From: Aved-18 sp964606665
Lineage (GTDB): Bacteria; Cyanobacteriota; Vampirovibrionia; Obscuribacterales; Obscuribacteraceae
DNA length: 64,000 nucleotides
Assembly (NCBI GenBank): GCA_964606665.1
Contig: CAZSHS010000007.1
Location: forward strand, 1-64,000
Direction: 5' to 3'
Below, in pieces: positions 8,588-18,181 of this stretch. The first letter of the stretch is position 1, and every line of letters begins with the position of its first letter. The notes beneath the pieces were generated by a model. That model was not told the origin of the DNA, made no database searches, and was given only the letters and a program-made list of their open reading frames with translations. The translations under genes were made by a program, and so were the position numbers.

Positions 8588-11356
8588 ATGAGCACCGATC
8601 TAATCGAAATTGACGAATCAAAGAAATCACCTGCTTCTTTTCTCGATGACTTAGCCGAGAGTATCGAAGACAAAAATAGCAACACAAGTATCTGGATAAT
8701 AACATTAGGCGTCGTTCTACCTGCGCTGATGCTGGTGTCGGCACTTGTAACAAATCATCTTCAACTTACACTTTTATTGCTCAAACATCCAATCGAATCA
8801 CTTTGTGAGTTTATTCTTTTAATTTTGGTTCCAATTGCAAATTTCACAACCTGGAATTCGCTTATAAGAAGCAATTTCAAAGGACCGATTAAACGAGGTC
8901 TTCTCAATGGCATGGCAATTGCTACAAGTACCTTAGTCTTCTTAGTTTCAGTAGTCGCTGTGCTTTTGCGCTATCCCACTCACTCGCTTGATGGCACCAA
9001 ACATAGTGTTGAAGTAGGAATAATTTCTATAGTATTCTTACTTTCTGCTTCAGTATCGGTATACCTTGCAAAAAGGGTCAAAGAATCCCGCTCAACTGAA
9101 AGTAGTCGCAAAAAAGCAATGGCATATGTGGTATCAGGAGCTATACTCTCTACAGTAATGCTTGTGGCTGCAGAAGCCAAACCTACGCTCATAAGAGCAT
9201 CTGAGTTTCTGGCAGTATCCGAATTGGACGAAGACGATACCTGGAAAAACAGAGGCTATCAAATTCTGCATTTTCTAAAACCTGAGCGCGAACTCACTAT
9301 GGAGTGTGCCAATCAAAAATCAGTTGGCATATCTGGAATGTTTTTACAGATAGACAATGTCTCTCTGCGCCAACTTTATTTTCAACTAACAGGTAAGCCA
9401 TTTAGAGAAGATAACTCGTTAAACTTCGCCACCATGCCAGACGAATATCTAAGTAAGCACGTAGTAGGACTGCCCGTAGACGGGCTTAGCTTGCATCGCT
9501 CCGAGCTTTATGGACATGTAAATGCCAATTCGGCATCAAGCACTTTTTACTGGACTTATGTTTTTAAAAACAGATCCTTTGAAGGACAGGAAGTCCGAGC
9601 AGAAATTGGTCTACCTGAAGGTGCTTGCGTTTCTGGAATGAGCATATGGCAAAAAGATGGACTAGCTCAGCAGACTGTATTTTCACCAAGCGTAAAAGGT
9701 CAAGCGTCCGATCGCTGGATTGAAGCCGGTCATCAGGCTCCTGCCATAGTGACAGACTTAGGTCGCGATCGCGTTCTATTACACTGCTACCCTGTACCCG
9801 CTCAGGGACAATTGAAAGTAGCACTAGCAATTACCGCTCCACTAAAATTGCACACTTTAAGTGATGCTAGTCTTTGTCTACCTCATTTGATTGACACTAA
9901 TTTTTCACTCAAAGGCACTCACGAACTTAGAATCTTATCGAAAGAATCGATAAAAACAAACTTGAAAAATATTACCGCATCAAAACTAATGAATAACGAA
10001 AACGTTCTGTCGGGCAAGCTCAGTCCGCAAGACATTTCTGACAACACCATGGCATTGCAAGTCAACTCAACTTTTGCAAATTCCATTGCCGCAATCGACT
10101 ACTATGGCAATTATATTACTCAGACCATAACTAAAATTCCCTGCCTTGCACCACAAAACTTAGTAGTAGTGTTAGACGGCTCATGCGCGATGAGCGAGCA
10201 TTTAGACAAAATAAAACAATCTCTTTCTCATTTACCTGCTGGTATCAACGCATCGGTATTGGTGGCACGAAGTGGTGTCGAAAATTATCAAATTGAACCT
10301 TTGGATAAAGCTATTGCTAATTTAAAGCCCGAGCAATTCACTGGTGGTCAGGATAATTTGAATGCCGTTATAAAAGCTTCCGAACTTGCTGGTGAATCAA
10401 CCAATGGTGCAGTTCTCTGGATACATGGACCCCAACCAAGTTTCAACAAAGAAATCTATATTGTCAGTCCATACGTGGCGAAGCCCAGATTTTTCGAACT
10501 AGCTCTAGACAACGGAATAATGGAATCGCACGAATATTTCAAACAACACAAAGACGTAGGTCCATTCCAGGCAATATCACGAAATGGTTCTCCCGCTCAA
10601 GATCTCGAACGCTTCTTTGTGCGCTGGAGACCTGGTGGTCATGAATATCGATTGGTATTTGCGGAAAGTTCTAGTCACCCCAATTGCCCAATGGCAAGCG
10701 CCGAAGAACAATCTCAGTTAAATGCACTCTATGCCAAAACAATGTGTCAGAGTTTACTTGAACAGGGTCAAAAGCGACTGGCAGTAACAACTGCTGTCAA
10801 TCATCAAATCGTTTCTCCAGTGAGCATCGCTTCTTCTAATCTGGAACCCGGGGCAGAAAAAATGATAGCGAATTTTGACAATTTCAAGTCATCAAATGAA
10901 GACAACAATACTGATGCATTCAAAATCAGACCGCAAGAATCAGGCGCCCACAGCGAACTTGCTAGAGCACGGACCATTACATACATAGACGAAACGCCAA
11001 ATGCTCCTAGCTTGCAATGCGTTACCAATGGCACCATTGGACCACAAGGCTCAGACTGCACTTTTGGTGTAGACACAGCCGGAACTGTGCGAGTAAACAA
11101 TCTTGCCAATCTGGAAGCATTGCTCAATGTCTTTGCAAATTCTGTCCAAGTCCTTGCCATACTCTGGGGAGTGATCACGTTAGCAAGCTGCAGTTCGCGC
11201 TATATGCCAAGCAAATATGACCAACTATTATTTGGCTCAACCAGCAAAATAGCTCGAATAAACTACGCAATCATAGCCTTCTTCGCTGGTCTAAGTATGC
11301 CAAGCGTAGTCAATTTCCTGGTAGCGTCTGCACGCGATGCTAATCTGTTTTCTTAG
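8588..11356 (+). CDS. large membrane protein with VIT and vWA-like domains
   Basis: This is a 922-residue protein. Several transmembrane helices lie between residues 35 and 200 and two more near the C-terminus ('VLAILWGVITLA', 'YAIIAFFAGLSM'). A VIT-like domain follows the first helices ('YWTYVFKNRSFEG', 'IGLPEGACVSGMSIW'). Near residue 521 comes a von Willebrand A-like domain, 'NLVVVLDGSCAMSE'; its metal site reads DGSCA rather than the usual DxSxS. The segment 'RQLYFQLTGKPF' recalls membrane VIT proteins associated with exosortase systems (MSEP-CTERM/XrtN type). That likeness is from memory, and no exosortase is visible here. GAGGA lies ten bases before the ATG. A role in envelope assembly is a guess. 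Confidence 0.7.
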   Translation: MSTDLIEIDESKKSPASFLDDLAESIEDKNSNTSIWIITLGVVLPALMLVSALVTNHLQLTLLLLKHPIESLCEFILLILVPIANFTTWNSLIRSNFKGPIKRGLLNGMAIATSTLVFLVSVVAVLLRYPTHSLDGTKHSVEVGIISIVFLLSASVSVYLAKRVKESRSTESSRKKAMAYVVSGAILSTVMLVAAEAKPTLIRASEFLAVSELDEDDTWKNRGYQILHFLKPERELTMECANQKSVGISGMFLQIDNVSLRQLYFQLTGKPFREDNSLNFATMPDEYLSKHVVGLPVDGLSLHRSELYGHVNANSASSTFYWTYVFKNRSFEGQEVRAEIGLPEGACVSGMSIWQKDGLAQQTVFSPSVKGQASDRWIEAGHQAPAIVTDLGRDRVLLHCYPVPAQGQLKVALAITAPLKLHTLSDASLCLPHLIDTNFSLKGTHELRILSKESIKTNLKNITASKLMNNENVLSGKLSPQDISDNTMALQVNSTFANSIAAIDYYGNYITQTITKIPCLAPQNLVVVLDGSCAMSEHLDKIKQSLSHLPAGINASVLVARSGVENYQIEPLDKAIANLKPEQFTGGQDNLNAVIKASELAGESTNGAVLWIHGPQPSFNKEIYIVSPYVAKPRFFELALDNGIMESHEYFKQHKDVGPFQAISRNGSPAQDLERFFVRWRPGGHEYRLVFAESSSHPNCPMASAEEQSQLNALYAKTMCQSLLEQGQKRLAVTTAVNHQIVSPVSIASSNLEPGAEKMIANFDNFKSSNEDNNTDAFKIRPQESGAHSELARARTITYIDETPNAPSLQCVTNGTIGPQGSDCTFGVDTAGTVRVNNLANLEALLNVFANSVQVLAILWGVITLASCSSRYMPSKYDQLLFGSTSKIARINYAIIAFFAGLSMPSVVNFLVASARDANLFS

Positions 11357-11837
11357 TTTCTTCTTTCAATAGAAATTTTTGCACTAAGAAATCGATAGAA
11401 ATTTTGCCTGCGCCAAAGGCGAAGCTCACAAGTCCTAATAATAGATAAAAGAAAGGATCTGCTTGGAAGAACTTATCTTGATGGTCAAATGTAATCTGTA
11501 AGGCTTCTTTCTCTGCCGTCAGATAGGCTACGCTCATCGCAATGGCTATCATCAAGCCAAAGGGTCTTGTTAGCAAGCCAAGGGCTAGACATAGCCCTCC
11601 TATCATTTCGACACCACCTACAAACCAGGCATTGAGATCCGGAAATGGAATATTGATGCTTGCAAAAAATTCAGCCACATCTTTATGGTTGTTCAATTTG
11701 CCATGACCAATATTGAAAAGTTGGATGCCAAAGTTCAATCGCATCGCTAATAGAAGTAGATGGGAAAACCCTGCTCCCACTTTGTTCAATAAGCCGTAAA
11801 GTCGGGCAATAGCCTTGAAAATGAGTGTTTTTTGCAT
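11340..11837 (-). CDS. DoxX-family membrane protein
   Basis: This 165-residue protein has four predicted membrane helices and DoxX-family features: 'LLLLAMRLNFGIQLFNIGHG', 'WFVGGVEMIGGLCLALGLL' and 'DPFFYLLLGLVSFAFG'. DoxX proteins are small inner-membrane proteins often linked to redox or thiol stress, though their chemistry is uncertain in most species. The 3' end overlaps the 3' end of the convergent VIT/vWA gene by 17 bp, so no terminator fits between them. Confidence 0.8.
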   Translation of the reverse strand: MQKTLIFKAIARLYGLLNKVGAGFSHLLLLAMRLNFGIQLFNIGHGKLNNHKDVAEFFASINIPFPDLNAWFVGGVEMIGGLCLALGLLTRPFGLMIAIAMSVAYLTAEKEALQITFDHQDKFFQADPFFYLLLGLVSFAFGAGKISIDFLVQKFLLKEETKKTD

Positions 11838-12042
11838 CCAATAATCATAGCAAGTAAAACGGGCATTCTTACATCGAGAGTTGTCAACTGCGTAATTTCC
11901 CCACTAATAAGCAGATCCGGGTATGGGGGGATTCCCATTTTGGGGTACTTTAGGGTACAATTTCGCCCCATTTAAACCCATAATGAGTAGTGTAGTCGGG
12001 CTAGCGCCCTGCAGAAATCGCAAGTTCAAGGAATCGAATCAA

Positions 12043-13875
12043 GTGTCTAACGCCCAAGCCAATCCAGAAAACGCAGAAGTAGCCAAAGCTACCTCTCCTG
12101 GCGATGGCTCAGATTCAATCAAAGGCCTTCAGACTTACGATAATCCGCTTCACACTGAAGCGATGACTCTGGCGTATAACTCACCCAACGCCCGCGACAA
12201 CTTCCCAACTGCCAATACCGTTTCACTTTCTGCAATAGATAGAAACGGAATCTTGACTGTACCCCGTAACAACTGGGGTTCGTTCGATCCAGCTAATGCC
12301 ACCAGAGAGTTTGACCAAATTGCCCGCGCAGACTTCCCAACTACTCGAAGAGATGTCACATCTATAAATGATAGAACTCCCGGAACACTCGATCAAAATT
12401 TAGTAACTACCTTCAAAACCAGCATGGATCAGTTGGCTCTTGACAGAAACGGCAAAGATACTAACCTTGGTCAAAGAGTCAATCAATTCTTAGATCGCGT
12501 CAATAAGGGCGAAATCAAACCAGAAGACGCTAACAAAATAATGAAAGACCTCATAGCCTTACAAAAAGGCGATGGTGTCACTGCAAACGGAATTCAAAAT
12601 GCTGATACCAGAAGAGCTTTCGTAGCTGGCTTGCTCGACAACGTTGCTCAACCAGAAAAAATCGACCAGACCGGCACCAACACTTGCAACGCCACCACTG
12701 TGCAAGAACAAATATACAAACACAATCCAGCCGAAGCTATTGCAAGAGCGCGAAGAATGGCTGAAACTGGCGAATACACTGCCAATAAAGTTGATGCCAA
12801 AGGCAACTTAACAAACGAAGTATTCAGCGCCAAATTGCCACCAAGCTATTTCAAAACTATGGATCAGCTTGCAGCAGGCGATCAGACTGCCAACGAAAAA
12901 TTGAACGTTGCAACCTCTGGTGTCAGTGTCGGTATGTTGAACCACTTCTATCAGCAGCGCGGTTTGTATTACAACATCGAGAAGGGTGGCGATACCGCCA
13001 TCAATAATAGAGACACCAATGGCGAATACCTCGCTAAATTTACCAATGGCGCATTCACAAATGACAAAACTCTTACCGGTGGTCCTGACACCGATGCTTA
13101 TGCTGTTGCAGACATGGGACGCTCGGCTGGCTTGAAAGGAGCATTTGTTTTTGCCAGAAATAGCTACCTTCGCGACAACAGAGAACACACTGGTGTTGCA
13201 AGAGTTCAAAGCGATGCCGATATGAAAACAGCAATGGACAATTTGCAGAGAACCGCCGGCGTAAATTCTGCCATCATGGTAATGAACGTAGGCAACGTCT
13301 ACAGCGATCAACGCGGTGGACATGTCGTTTCAATCACTAGAACCGCTGACAATCAATTTAGAGTTTCAGATCAAAACGCAAACAGCGCTCTTGAAGGCAA
13401 AGTGCAAGACAACAAAACTTTGTTTGCTTGGATGAAGAACCTTGGTGCTACCGAAAAACCTGTTACTCCAAGTGGCGAATTCCTTGACCAGAAAGAACCT
13501 GGAAAATCCAAACCAAGCTACGATCGCCCTGGTATCACTCCAGCTAGTGAAAGATTCACTACCTACCGCGATAACAATAATGAGTTCGAGCGCGCTCGCG
13601 AAGAGCAACGCATCAAAGAACAAAATCAAAATCCAATCAAAAAGGCTGAAGGCGAGCAAGACAAACAAGAAGAAGCTCAAAAACAAGCAAAATTGCGTCA
13701 AGAAGACGGGCGTCGTCAAATGTACGCTGCTAACATTCGCTCCCAGATTGCTGCTCTTGAAGCCCGCTTGAGAGGTCTTGAAGGTTCTACTGAAGCTGCA
13801 GACCGAAGCCAAGCCAATCAGTTGTCCGGAAGAGTTGCCGATTTGACTGGCAACTTGGTTCAACTCTCTGCTTAA
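12043..13875 (+). CDS. probable papain-like cysteine peptidase or related protein
   Basis: The product is about 610 residues and no named family was recognised. There is no signal peptide. Two spaced segments fit a papain-like catalytic core. 'TGTNTCNATTVQEQI' places a Cys at the start of a helix. Later, 'RGGHVVSITR' places a His on a strand, followed by 'FRVSDQNAN' with a candidate Asp or Asn. The C-terminal 100 residues are Gln/Glu/Lys-rich and end in a coiled coil ('RSQIAALEARLRGLE'). GTG 12043 is chosen because AAGGAA lies nine bases upstream; ATG 11983 and an in-frame start at 11923 are possible. Catalysis is inference. Confidence 0.6.
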   Translation: MSNAQANPENAEVAKATSPGDGSDSIKGLQTYDNPLHTEAMTLAYNSPNARDNFPTANTVSLSAIDRNGILTVPRNNWGSFDPANATREFDQIARADFPTTRRDVTSINDRTPGTLDQNLVTTFKTSMDQLALDRNGKDTNLGQRVNQFLDRVNKGEIKPEDANKIMKDLIALQKGDGVTANGIQNADTRRAFVAGLLDNVAQPEKIDQTGTNTCNATTVQEQIYKHNPAEAIARARRMAETGEYTANKVDAKGNLTNEVFSAKLPPSYFKTMDQLAAGDQTANEKLNVATSGVSVGMLNHFYQQRGLYYNIEKGGDTAINNRDTNGEYLAKFTNGAFTNDKTLTGGPDTDAYAVADMGRSAGLKGAFVFARNSYLRDNREHTGVARVQSDADMKTAMDNLQRTAGVNSAIMVMNVGNVYSDQRGGHVVSITRTADNQFRVSDQNANSALEGKVQDNKTLFAWMKNLGATEKPVTPSGEFLDQKEPGKSKPSYDRPGITPASERFTTYRDNNNEFERAREEQRIKEQNQNPIKKAEGEQDKQEEAQKQAKLRQEDGRRQMYAANIRSQIAALEARLRGLEGSTEAADRSQANQLSGRVADLTGNLVQLSA

Positions 13876-14106
13876 GTCGGACTCACTTTTATATACATAG
13901 TTATAAATTTAGTTAGCCTACACCCTTCTTGATAGCCGCCGCATCACTCAAGAACGTTGCCTACTCTTGAATTAGCTTGCCCCTTGACAGCCTGGGCTAA
14001 TTTTCGACCTAAGTTAATAGGTATTCAAGATACACCCCGCCGTCATTGAATACCGGTAAAATTTCATTTTGCCCAATAGCTCTTGGAAATTAGAGGAATC
14101 TTGACC

Positions 14107-14682
14107 TTGTCTAAGTTACTTTCGTCTTTGCTGTTAATTGCAACACTATGCTCAAGCCAACAAGCCGCTCAAGCAAAAACCACTCATGAAGTTCATGAAG
14201 TAGAGCATGCAGTGGCTCACGAACGCCAAGCGTCACAGTCTCATCTGGTTGTGAATGCGACACCCAAACATGTTTATGAAAGCATCATCAAGCTCAGACT
14301 TGAAAGCAACAACAAAATTAAAGAAGTCGAAAACAAAGGCAGCTCCTGTCTGATAGAAGAAAAGTTCGACAATCTTCCTGTTATTGGTAAAGCATTCTGT
14401 GTCTATAAAGAAACTTACACACCATACAAATTTATCGAATATGCAATGGTCAATTCAGATAAATTCAAGGCTTTTGAAGGTCGTTGGAATATTGCCCCTA
14501 CCAACAACGGCGCACATACACTTTTGACATTGACTACTTATATCGATGTCGATATCAAAGTTCCATTTGCCAAGCAACTAACCAAGATGCAGACAATGAG
14601 CGGTGTTAAGCGCAGACTCAAAGCGGTAAAAGAATTGTCTGAAACAAAAAAACTTTCAGCAGCTACAGTCGCCACTCTATAA
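14107..14682 (+). CDS. exported START/SRPBCC-like protein
   Basis: This protein of about 191 residues has a clean signal peptide ('LLSSLLLIATLCSSQQAAQA'). It is followed by 'LVVNATPKHVYESIIKLRLE' and a beta-rich domain ('GRWNIAPTNNGAHTLLTLTT'), ending in a long amphipathic helix. That layout is typical of START/polyketide-cyclase-like lipid-binding folds, so a hydrophobic ligand is possible. TTG 14107 is chosen because AGAGGA lies nine bases upstream and the signal peptide then starts correctly; TTG 14083 and 14101 are alternatives. Its last six bases overlap the convergent gene. Confidence 0.65.
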   Translation: MSKLLSSLLLIATLCSSQQAAQAKTTHEVHEVEHAVAHERQASQSHLVVNATPKHVYESIIKLRLESNNKIKEVENKGSSCLIEEKFDNLPVIGKAFCVYKETYTPYKFIEYAMVNSDKFKAFEGRWNIAPTNNGAHTLLTLTTYIDVDIKVPFAKQLTKMQTMSGVKRRLKAVKELSETKKLSAATVATL

Positions 14683-15630
14683 TTTTGGTGGCAAAGAAGA
14701 TCTAACTTCTTCCATGCGTCGATTCAACTCTTGAAGATTAGCGTATTCAGCTTCCAGAGCCCTATTTTCTTGTTGCAACTGCTCAATTGATATAGGCGCT
14801 CCGCCACCAGATGAGGTGGCAACTTGATTGACCGGCTTAATAGAATCAAGCTGCGATAAAACAGAAGCTGAAAATCTATTGTGCGCGTCAGCCCGCTTGA
14901 ATAGGCTTTGTTGCAAACTATTAGATTGAGAATAGGACTGATACGCTTTCATATGTTCTGTGTAATCGCCATCGCGATTTGCCGACATAATCAAATTGTG
15001 CACACTATCTGAAATAGCTGCACCTTTTTGAATGGATTGATGATTAAAACTACTAGCTCCAGACTGCGTTTCTAGTGCCAGTTTCTTTGCTTCGTTCCAC
15101 AAACTAGCATACTGAGACGCGCTTTCACTTTGACTTGCCACCACTAGTTTGCTCATATATCCAGATAACTGATTTTCAGCTTGAAACAATTGATTTTCCA
15201 AATCAACTAACTGCTGACACTTTGCTTCGGTCTTCAATTGCATTGGCTTGAAAAGTGTACTGGGAGCAGGACTCACACCAAAAGACTTCGGATTAATGCT
15301 TGGTTGGCTGTGATATGTCTGTGAATGCGAGAAATAGTCCTTGCGGTGCGCGGTATAAACTGCAAGTGCTTGTTGATACTGCCTGAAAATATCTTGATAT
15401 GACTGCCAGCTCACTCTTGCAGCACTTGAATCCGAGGCTTTCTGATCCAAATCTTGAGCTTTTTTAGCCAATAAAAGGGTGGTTTGTTTTATCCGACGTC
15501 CTTCGCTTATCAATTTATTAGCCGAATCAATGCGACTGCAATCGCAAGCCTCTTGGGCAATAGCCGCACCGCTATAAACGGTGAATAAAAGGGCAAGAAA
15601 AGTGGGTACAGAGATCTTCTTACTAGTCAT
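14677..15630 (-). CDS. exported coiled-coil protein
   Basis: This protein of about 317 residues has a signal peptide ending 'YSGAAIA', before 'QEACDCSRIDSANKL'. Long Gln/Ser-rich helical stretches follow, with a C-terminal coiled coil ('IEQLQQENRALEAEYANLQE'). Four Cys are visible in the mature part. No enzyme motif was seen. ATG 15630 is preferred over the GTG at 15648 because it starts directly at a basic signal-peptide n-region ('MTSKK'). It is divergent from the Ser/Thr kinase, with 32 bp between the start codons, so the two may share control. Confidence 0.65.
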   Translation of the reverse strand: MTSKKISVPTFLALLFTVYSGAAIAQEACDCSRIDSANKLISEGRRIKQTTLLLAKKAQDLDQKASDSSAARVSWQSYQDIFRQYQQALAVYTAHRKDYFSHSQTYHSQPSINPKSFGVSPAPSTLFKPMQLKTEAKCQQLVDLENQLFQAENQLSGYMSKLVVASQSESASQYASLWNEAKKLALETQSGASSFNHQSIQKGAAISDSVHNLIMSANRDGDYTEHMKAYQSYSQSNSLQQSLFKRADAHNRFSASVLSQLDSIKPVNQVATSSGGGAPISIEQLQQENRALEAEYANLQELNRRMEEVRSSLPPKL

Positions 15631-15662
15631 CGTTACTATATTATCCACGATAGTGATTAAAA

Positions 15663-17825
15663 ATGTCCGACGGTCATGATACGCCAGAACCCGAAAAAAT
15701 TCCTGCGCTCCCTAATTTGGGACCAGCTCCTGGTGCCGGTCCAGGTCCTGGTTTGAACTTACGCAGAACACAGCCTCCTCGTTTGGCTCCATCCTCATTG
15801 AATCAAGCCACAGGCGAGGCGGATTTACCTTCTCCCACCGAGCTCTTTGGCATTCCAATATCGCCATTGCAGGGCAGATATGAATTTATAACTGTCATTG
15901 GCGCTGGTGGTGCTGGTGTCATTTACAAAGCCAAGCAAAAACCACTAGGTCGCCCTGTTGCAGTAAAGATGATTCACTCGCATCTAGTCAATGTCACTGC
16001 ATTGAAGCGCTTTTTGCAAGAAGCCAAAACCATAAGCACCATGCACCACCCCAACATAATTTCGGTGCACGACTTTGGTGTGTCAGAAGACAATCAACCT
16101 TACATGGTCATGGACTATGTCGAAGGCACCACTTTGTCTGATTATATAAAAAAGGAAGGAGCACTTGAGCCTGAATTTGCAGTGAATCTTGCCATGCAAA
16201 TTTGCGATGGATTGTCGCACGCGCACTCTCACAGTGTTTTGCACCGCGACTTGAAACCAAATAACGTAATGCTAGTTCCTTTGGCAGCAGGTGAATATCA
16301 CTTGCGTGTTCTAGATTTTGGCTTGGCAAAACTCTTTGCCGAAGATGAACAAGCAGACCATCTCACTAAAACAGGCGAGACTGTTGGCACGCCTGCCTAC
16401 ATGAGTCCGGAGCAAGTGATGGGGAAAAAATTGAGCCCGCGCTCTGATATTTATTCGCTTGGATGTTTGCTCTATCACTGTTTGACTGGCTTCGTTCCAT
16501 TTGGTGGTGCCACAAAAATGGAGACTATGCTCAAACAATTAAACGATCAGCCACCACCTTTCAGCGAATACGATGTCGATGTAAGCGAACGCCTAGAAGA
16601 GCTAGTCATGCAGATTCTGTCCAAAGATCCTGCAGCACGTCCCGAATCGATGTCTCAAGTAAAAGAGCGATTGAAAGCACTGATGAGTTATCACTCTTCA
16701 GGCAATGTCTCAGTTTTAAGTCGCAAAGAAAAGAAAAAAGAACCACCCAAAATCGAACCCAAGAAAATCGCCATGATAGCGGTGCCACTATTAATGGTAT
16801 CAGGCGCTGGTCTCTTTACTTATTTCTATTCACAACAAAAACCCGCACAAACAGTGGCAACCAGCACCACGCCTAAAGCCTCTGAACCTGCAAAGCCTGA
16901 ATCAAAACCAGAAACCAAAATTGCAGCAACAACCCTTGAACAGGATCCATCGGCCAAAGCTACTGTTCAAACTCCTGCAGCAACACAAGCAGCGTCACAA
17001 GCACCAGTCGATCAAGTACCTGCCTATAAGAAGAATTACGATGATAATGTGTTTATAGGGAAGTTCGAAGGGAAAGAAAATATTCGCGAACTTTCTAGCG
17101 ACAAAACAGACATTCAAAACCAGAGTCTTTATTTTGTATCGAAACTGAAAGACTTGCAAAAACTAGACTTGACTGGGTCCAAGTCGATTAATGATTCAGG
17201 TTTAGCTTACCTGAAAGGCACGCCGCTTATAACTTTGTCGCTTGATGGAACAGGAATTACCGACAACAGTTTGAACTCTATTGGCACGCTCAAACAATTG
17301 AGAAATTTGAATTTGAGCAACACCAGAGTTTCTGCAAACAACCTTGGACAGCTAACCTCATGTCGCAATCTTCAGACTCTTGATTTGCATCAAACCAAAC
17401 TCGGAAATTCAAGTATTGAAGGGCTCAAAAGTTTGAATAACCTAGAAGTATTAGTTCTTGGCGAAACAGGAGTAGGAGATTCAGCATTAGGCGCACTTTC
17501 CAACATGAAAATGCTTAACGCTCTGTTCTTGAACGATTCCTTAATAACTAATGCTGGATTATCCAAACTAAGCAGCTTAGACAATCTGCGAATGCTTGAT
17601 TTGAGTGGAACCAAAATAGACAAGCAAGGTTTGAAAGCTCTTGCGAAACTACCAAACCTGACCGAACTGCGGCTGAAAGATGTGAAACTAAGCAATGATG
17701 CCATCGCAGAACTATGCAAATTCAAAAACTTAAAAAGTGTAGATTTCACCAACACTGGCGTTACTCGCGCAGCGATTGGTCCACTGCAAGAAAAGTTTGA
17801 CGGAATACTCCTAAAGGGAATTTAG
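15663..17825 (+). CDS. transmembrane Ser/Thr protein kinase with leucine-rich repeats
   Basis: This 720-residue protein has a Pro/Gly-rich N-terminus and a PknB-type kinase domain at about residues 72-340. The Gly-rich loop is 'VIGAGGAGVIYKA', and Lys102 in 'VAVKM' is the ATP-contacting lysine. 'HRDLKPNN' has catalytic Asp196, 'DFGLAK' binds metal at Asp218, and 'GTPAYMSPEQ' is the activation segment. One membrane helix (about 369-389), a Pro/Ala/Thr-rich linker and roughly ten leucine-rich repeats (470-715; 'LDLTGSKSINDSGLAYL') follow. The LRR part would be extracytoplasmic and could sense a ligand. All catalytic residues are intact, so an active kinase is expected. Confidence 0.9.
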   Translation: MSDGHDTPEPEKIPALPNLGPAPGAGPGPGLNLRRTQPPRLAPSSLNQATGEADLPSPTELFGIPISPLQGRYEFITVIGAGGAGVIYKAKQKPLGRPVAVKMIHSHLVNVTALKRFLQEAKTISTMHHPNIISVHDFGVSEDNQPYMVMDYVEGTTLSDYIKKEGALEPEFAVNLAMQICDGLSHAHSHSVLHRDLKPNNVMLVPLAAGEYHLRVLDFGLAKLFAEDEQADHLTKTGETVGTPAYMSPEQVMGKKLSPRSDIYSLGCLLYHCLTGFVPFGGATKMETMLKQLNDQPPPFSEYDVDVSERLEELVMQILSKDPAARPESMSQVKERLKALMSYHSSGNVSVLSRKEKKKEPPKIEPKKIAMIAVPLLMVSGAGLFTYFYSQQKPAQTVATSTTPKASEPAKPESKPETKIAATTLEQDPSAKATVQTPAATQAASQAPVDQVPAYKKNYDDNVFIGKFEGKENIRELSSDKTDIQNQSLYFVSKLKDLQKLDLTGSKSINDSGLAYLKGTPLITLSLDGTGITDNSLNSIGTLKQLRNLNLSNTRVSANNLGQLTSCRNLQTLDLHQTKLGNSSIEGLKSLNNLEVLVLGETGVGDSALGALSNMKMLNALFLNDSLITNAGLSKLSSLDNLRMLDLSGTKIDKQGLKALAKLPNLTELRLKDVKLSNDAIAELCKFKNLKSVDFTNTGVTRAAIGPLQEKFDGILLKGI

Positions 17826-17845
17826 TTTCTTGCTCTCTGAAACTA
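17823..17845. other. inverted repeat holding two convergent stop codons
   Basis: TAGTTTC, a nine-base loop, then GAAACTA. The left arm contains the kinase stop codon and the right arm contains, on the other strand, the stop codon of the small minus-strand ORF. It may act as a weak bidirectional 3'-end structure, although no T-tract follows. Confidence 0.5.
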
Positions 17846-18049
17846 GCTCTTCCAGATTTTGTTTTTCTCATTACAAGAAGCATCAAGTGCAATCTTATCG
17901 AATTTGAAAAGTAGCATGCTCACAAGCGCTGCTTCTTCTTTCTTGTCTTCGATACTTTGGCAAGGTGCACTGAAGATATCGACCAGTTCAAGCTTTCGCT
18001 TCTCGCTGAGCTTTGCAATCGATTCTACATTTGATTCATTTTCGCGCAT
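17843..18049 (-). CDS. small hypothetical protein
   Basis: This 68-residue, charged, probably helical protein ('SIAKLSEKRKLELVDIF') is the only plausible coding content of the interval between the kinase and the repeat-protein gene. It starts with ATG, but the ribosome binding site is weak (only a distant GGGGCG). Its stop lies in an inverted repeat shared with the kinase 3' end. No family recognised; it could be a chance ORF. Confidence 0.4.
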   Translation of the reverse strand: MRENESNVESIAKLSEKRKLELVDIFSAPCQSIEDKKEEAALVSMLLFKFDKIALDASCNEKNKIWKS

Positions 18050-18181
18050 TAGTAAGTCGCCCCACCCGAGCGTTGACGTAAATTAGCTCATAGGCATTTA
18101 AATGAATAATAATTGTCAAGTGTGACGAAAGTGTACCTTTTCGGTAGGAGTTTTGGCTTCTTTCTGGCAAAATAAAAGTCT

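Noticed and set aside
13366..13863. Long antisense frame in the peptidase-like gene
   Set aside because: It mirrors the codon pattern of the real gene and has no start signals of its own.
13984..14020. Perfect TTGACA upstream of the START-like gene
   Set aside because: No acceptable -10 box at 16-18 bp, so not called a promoter.
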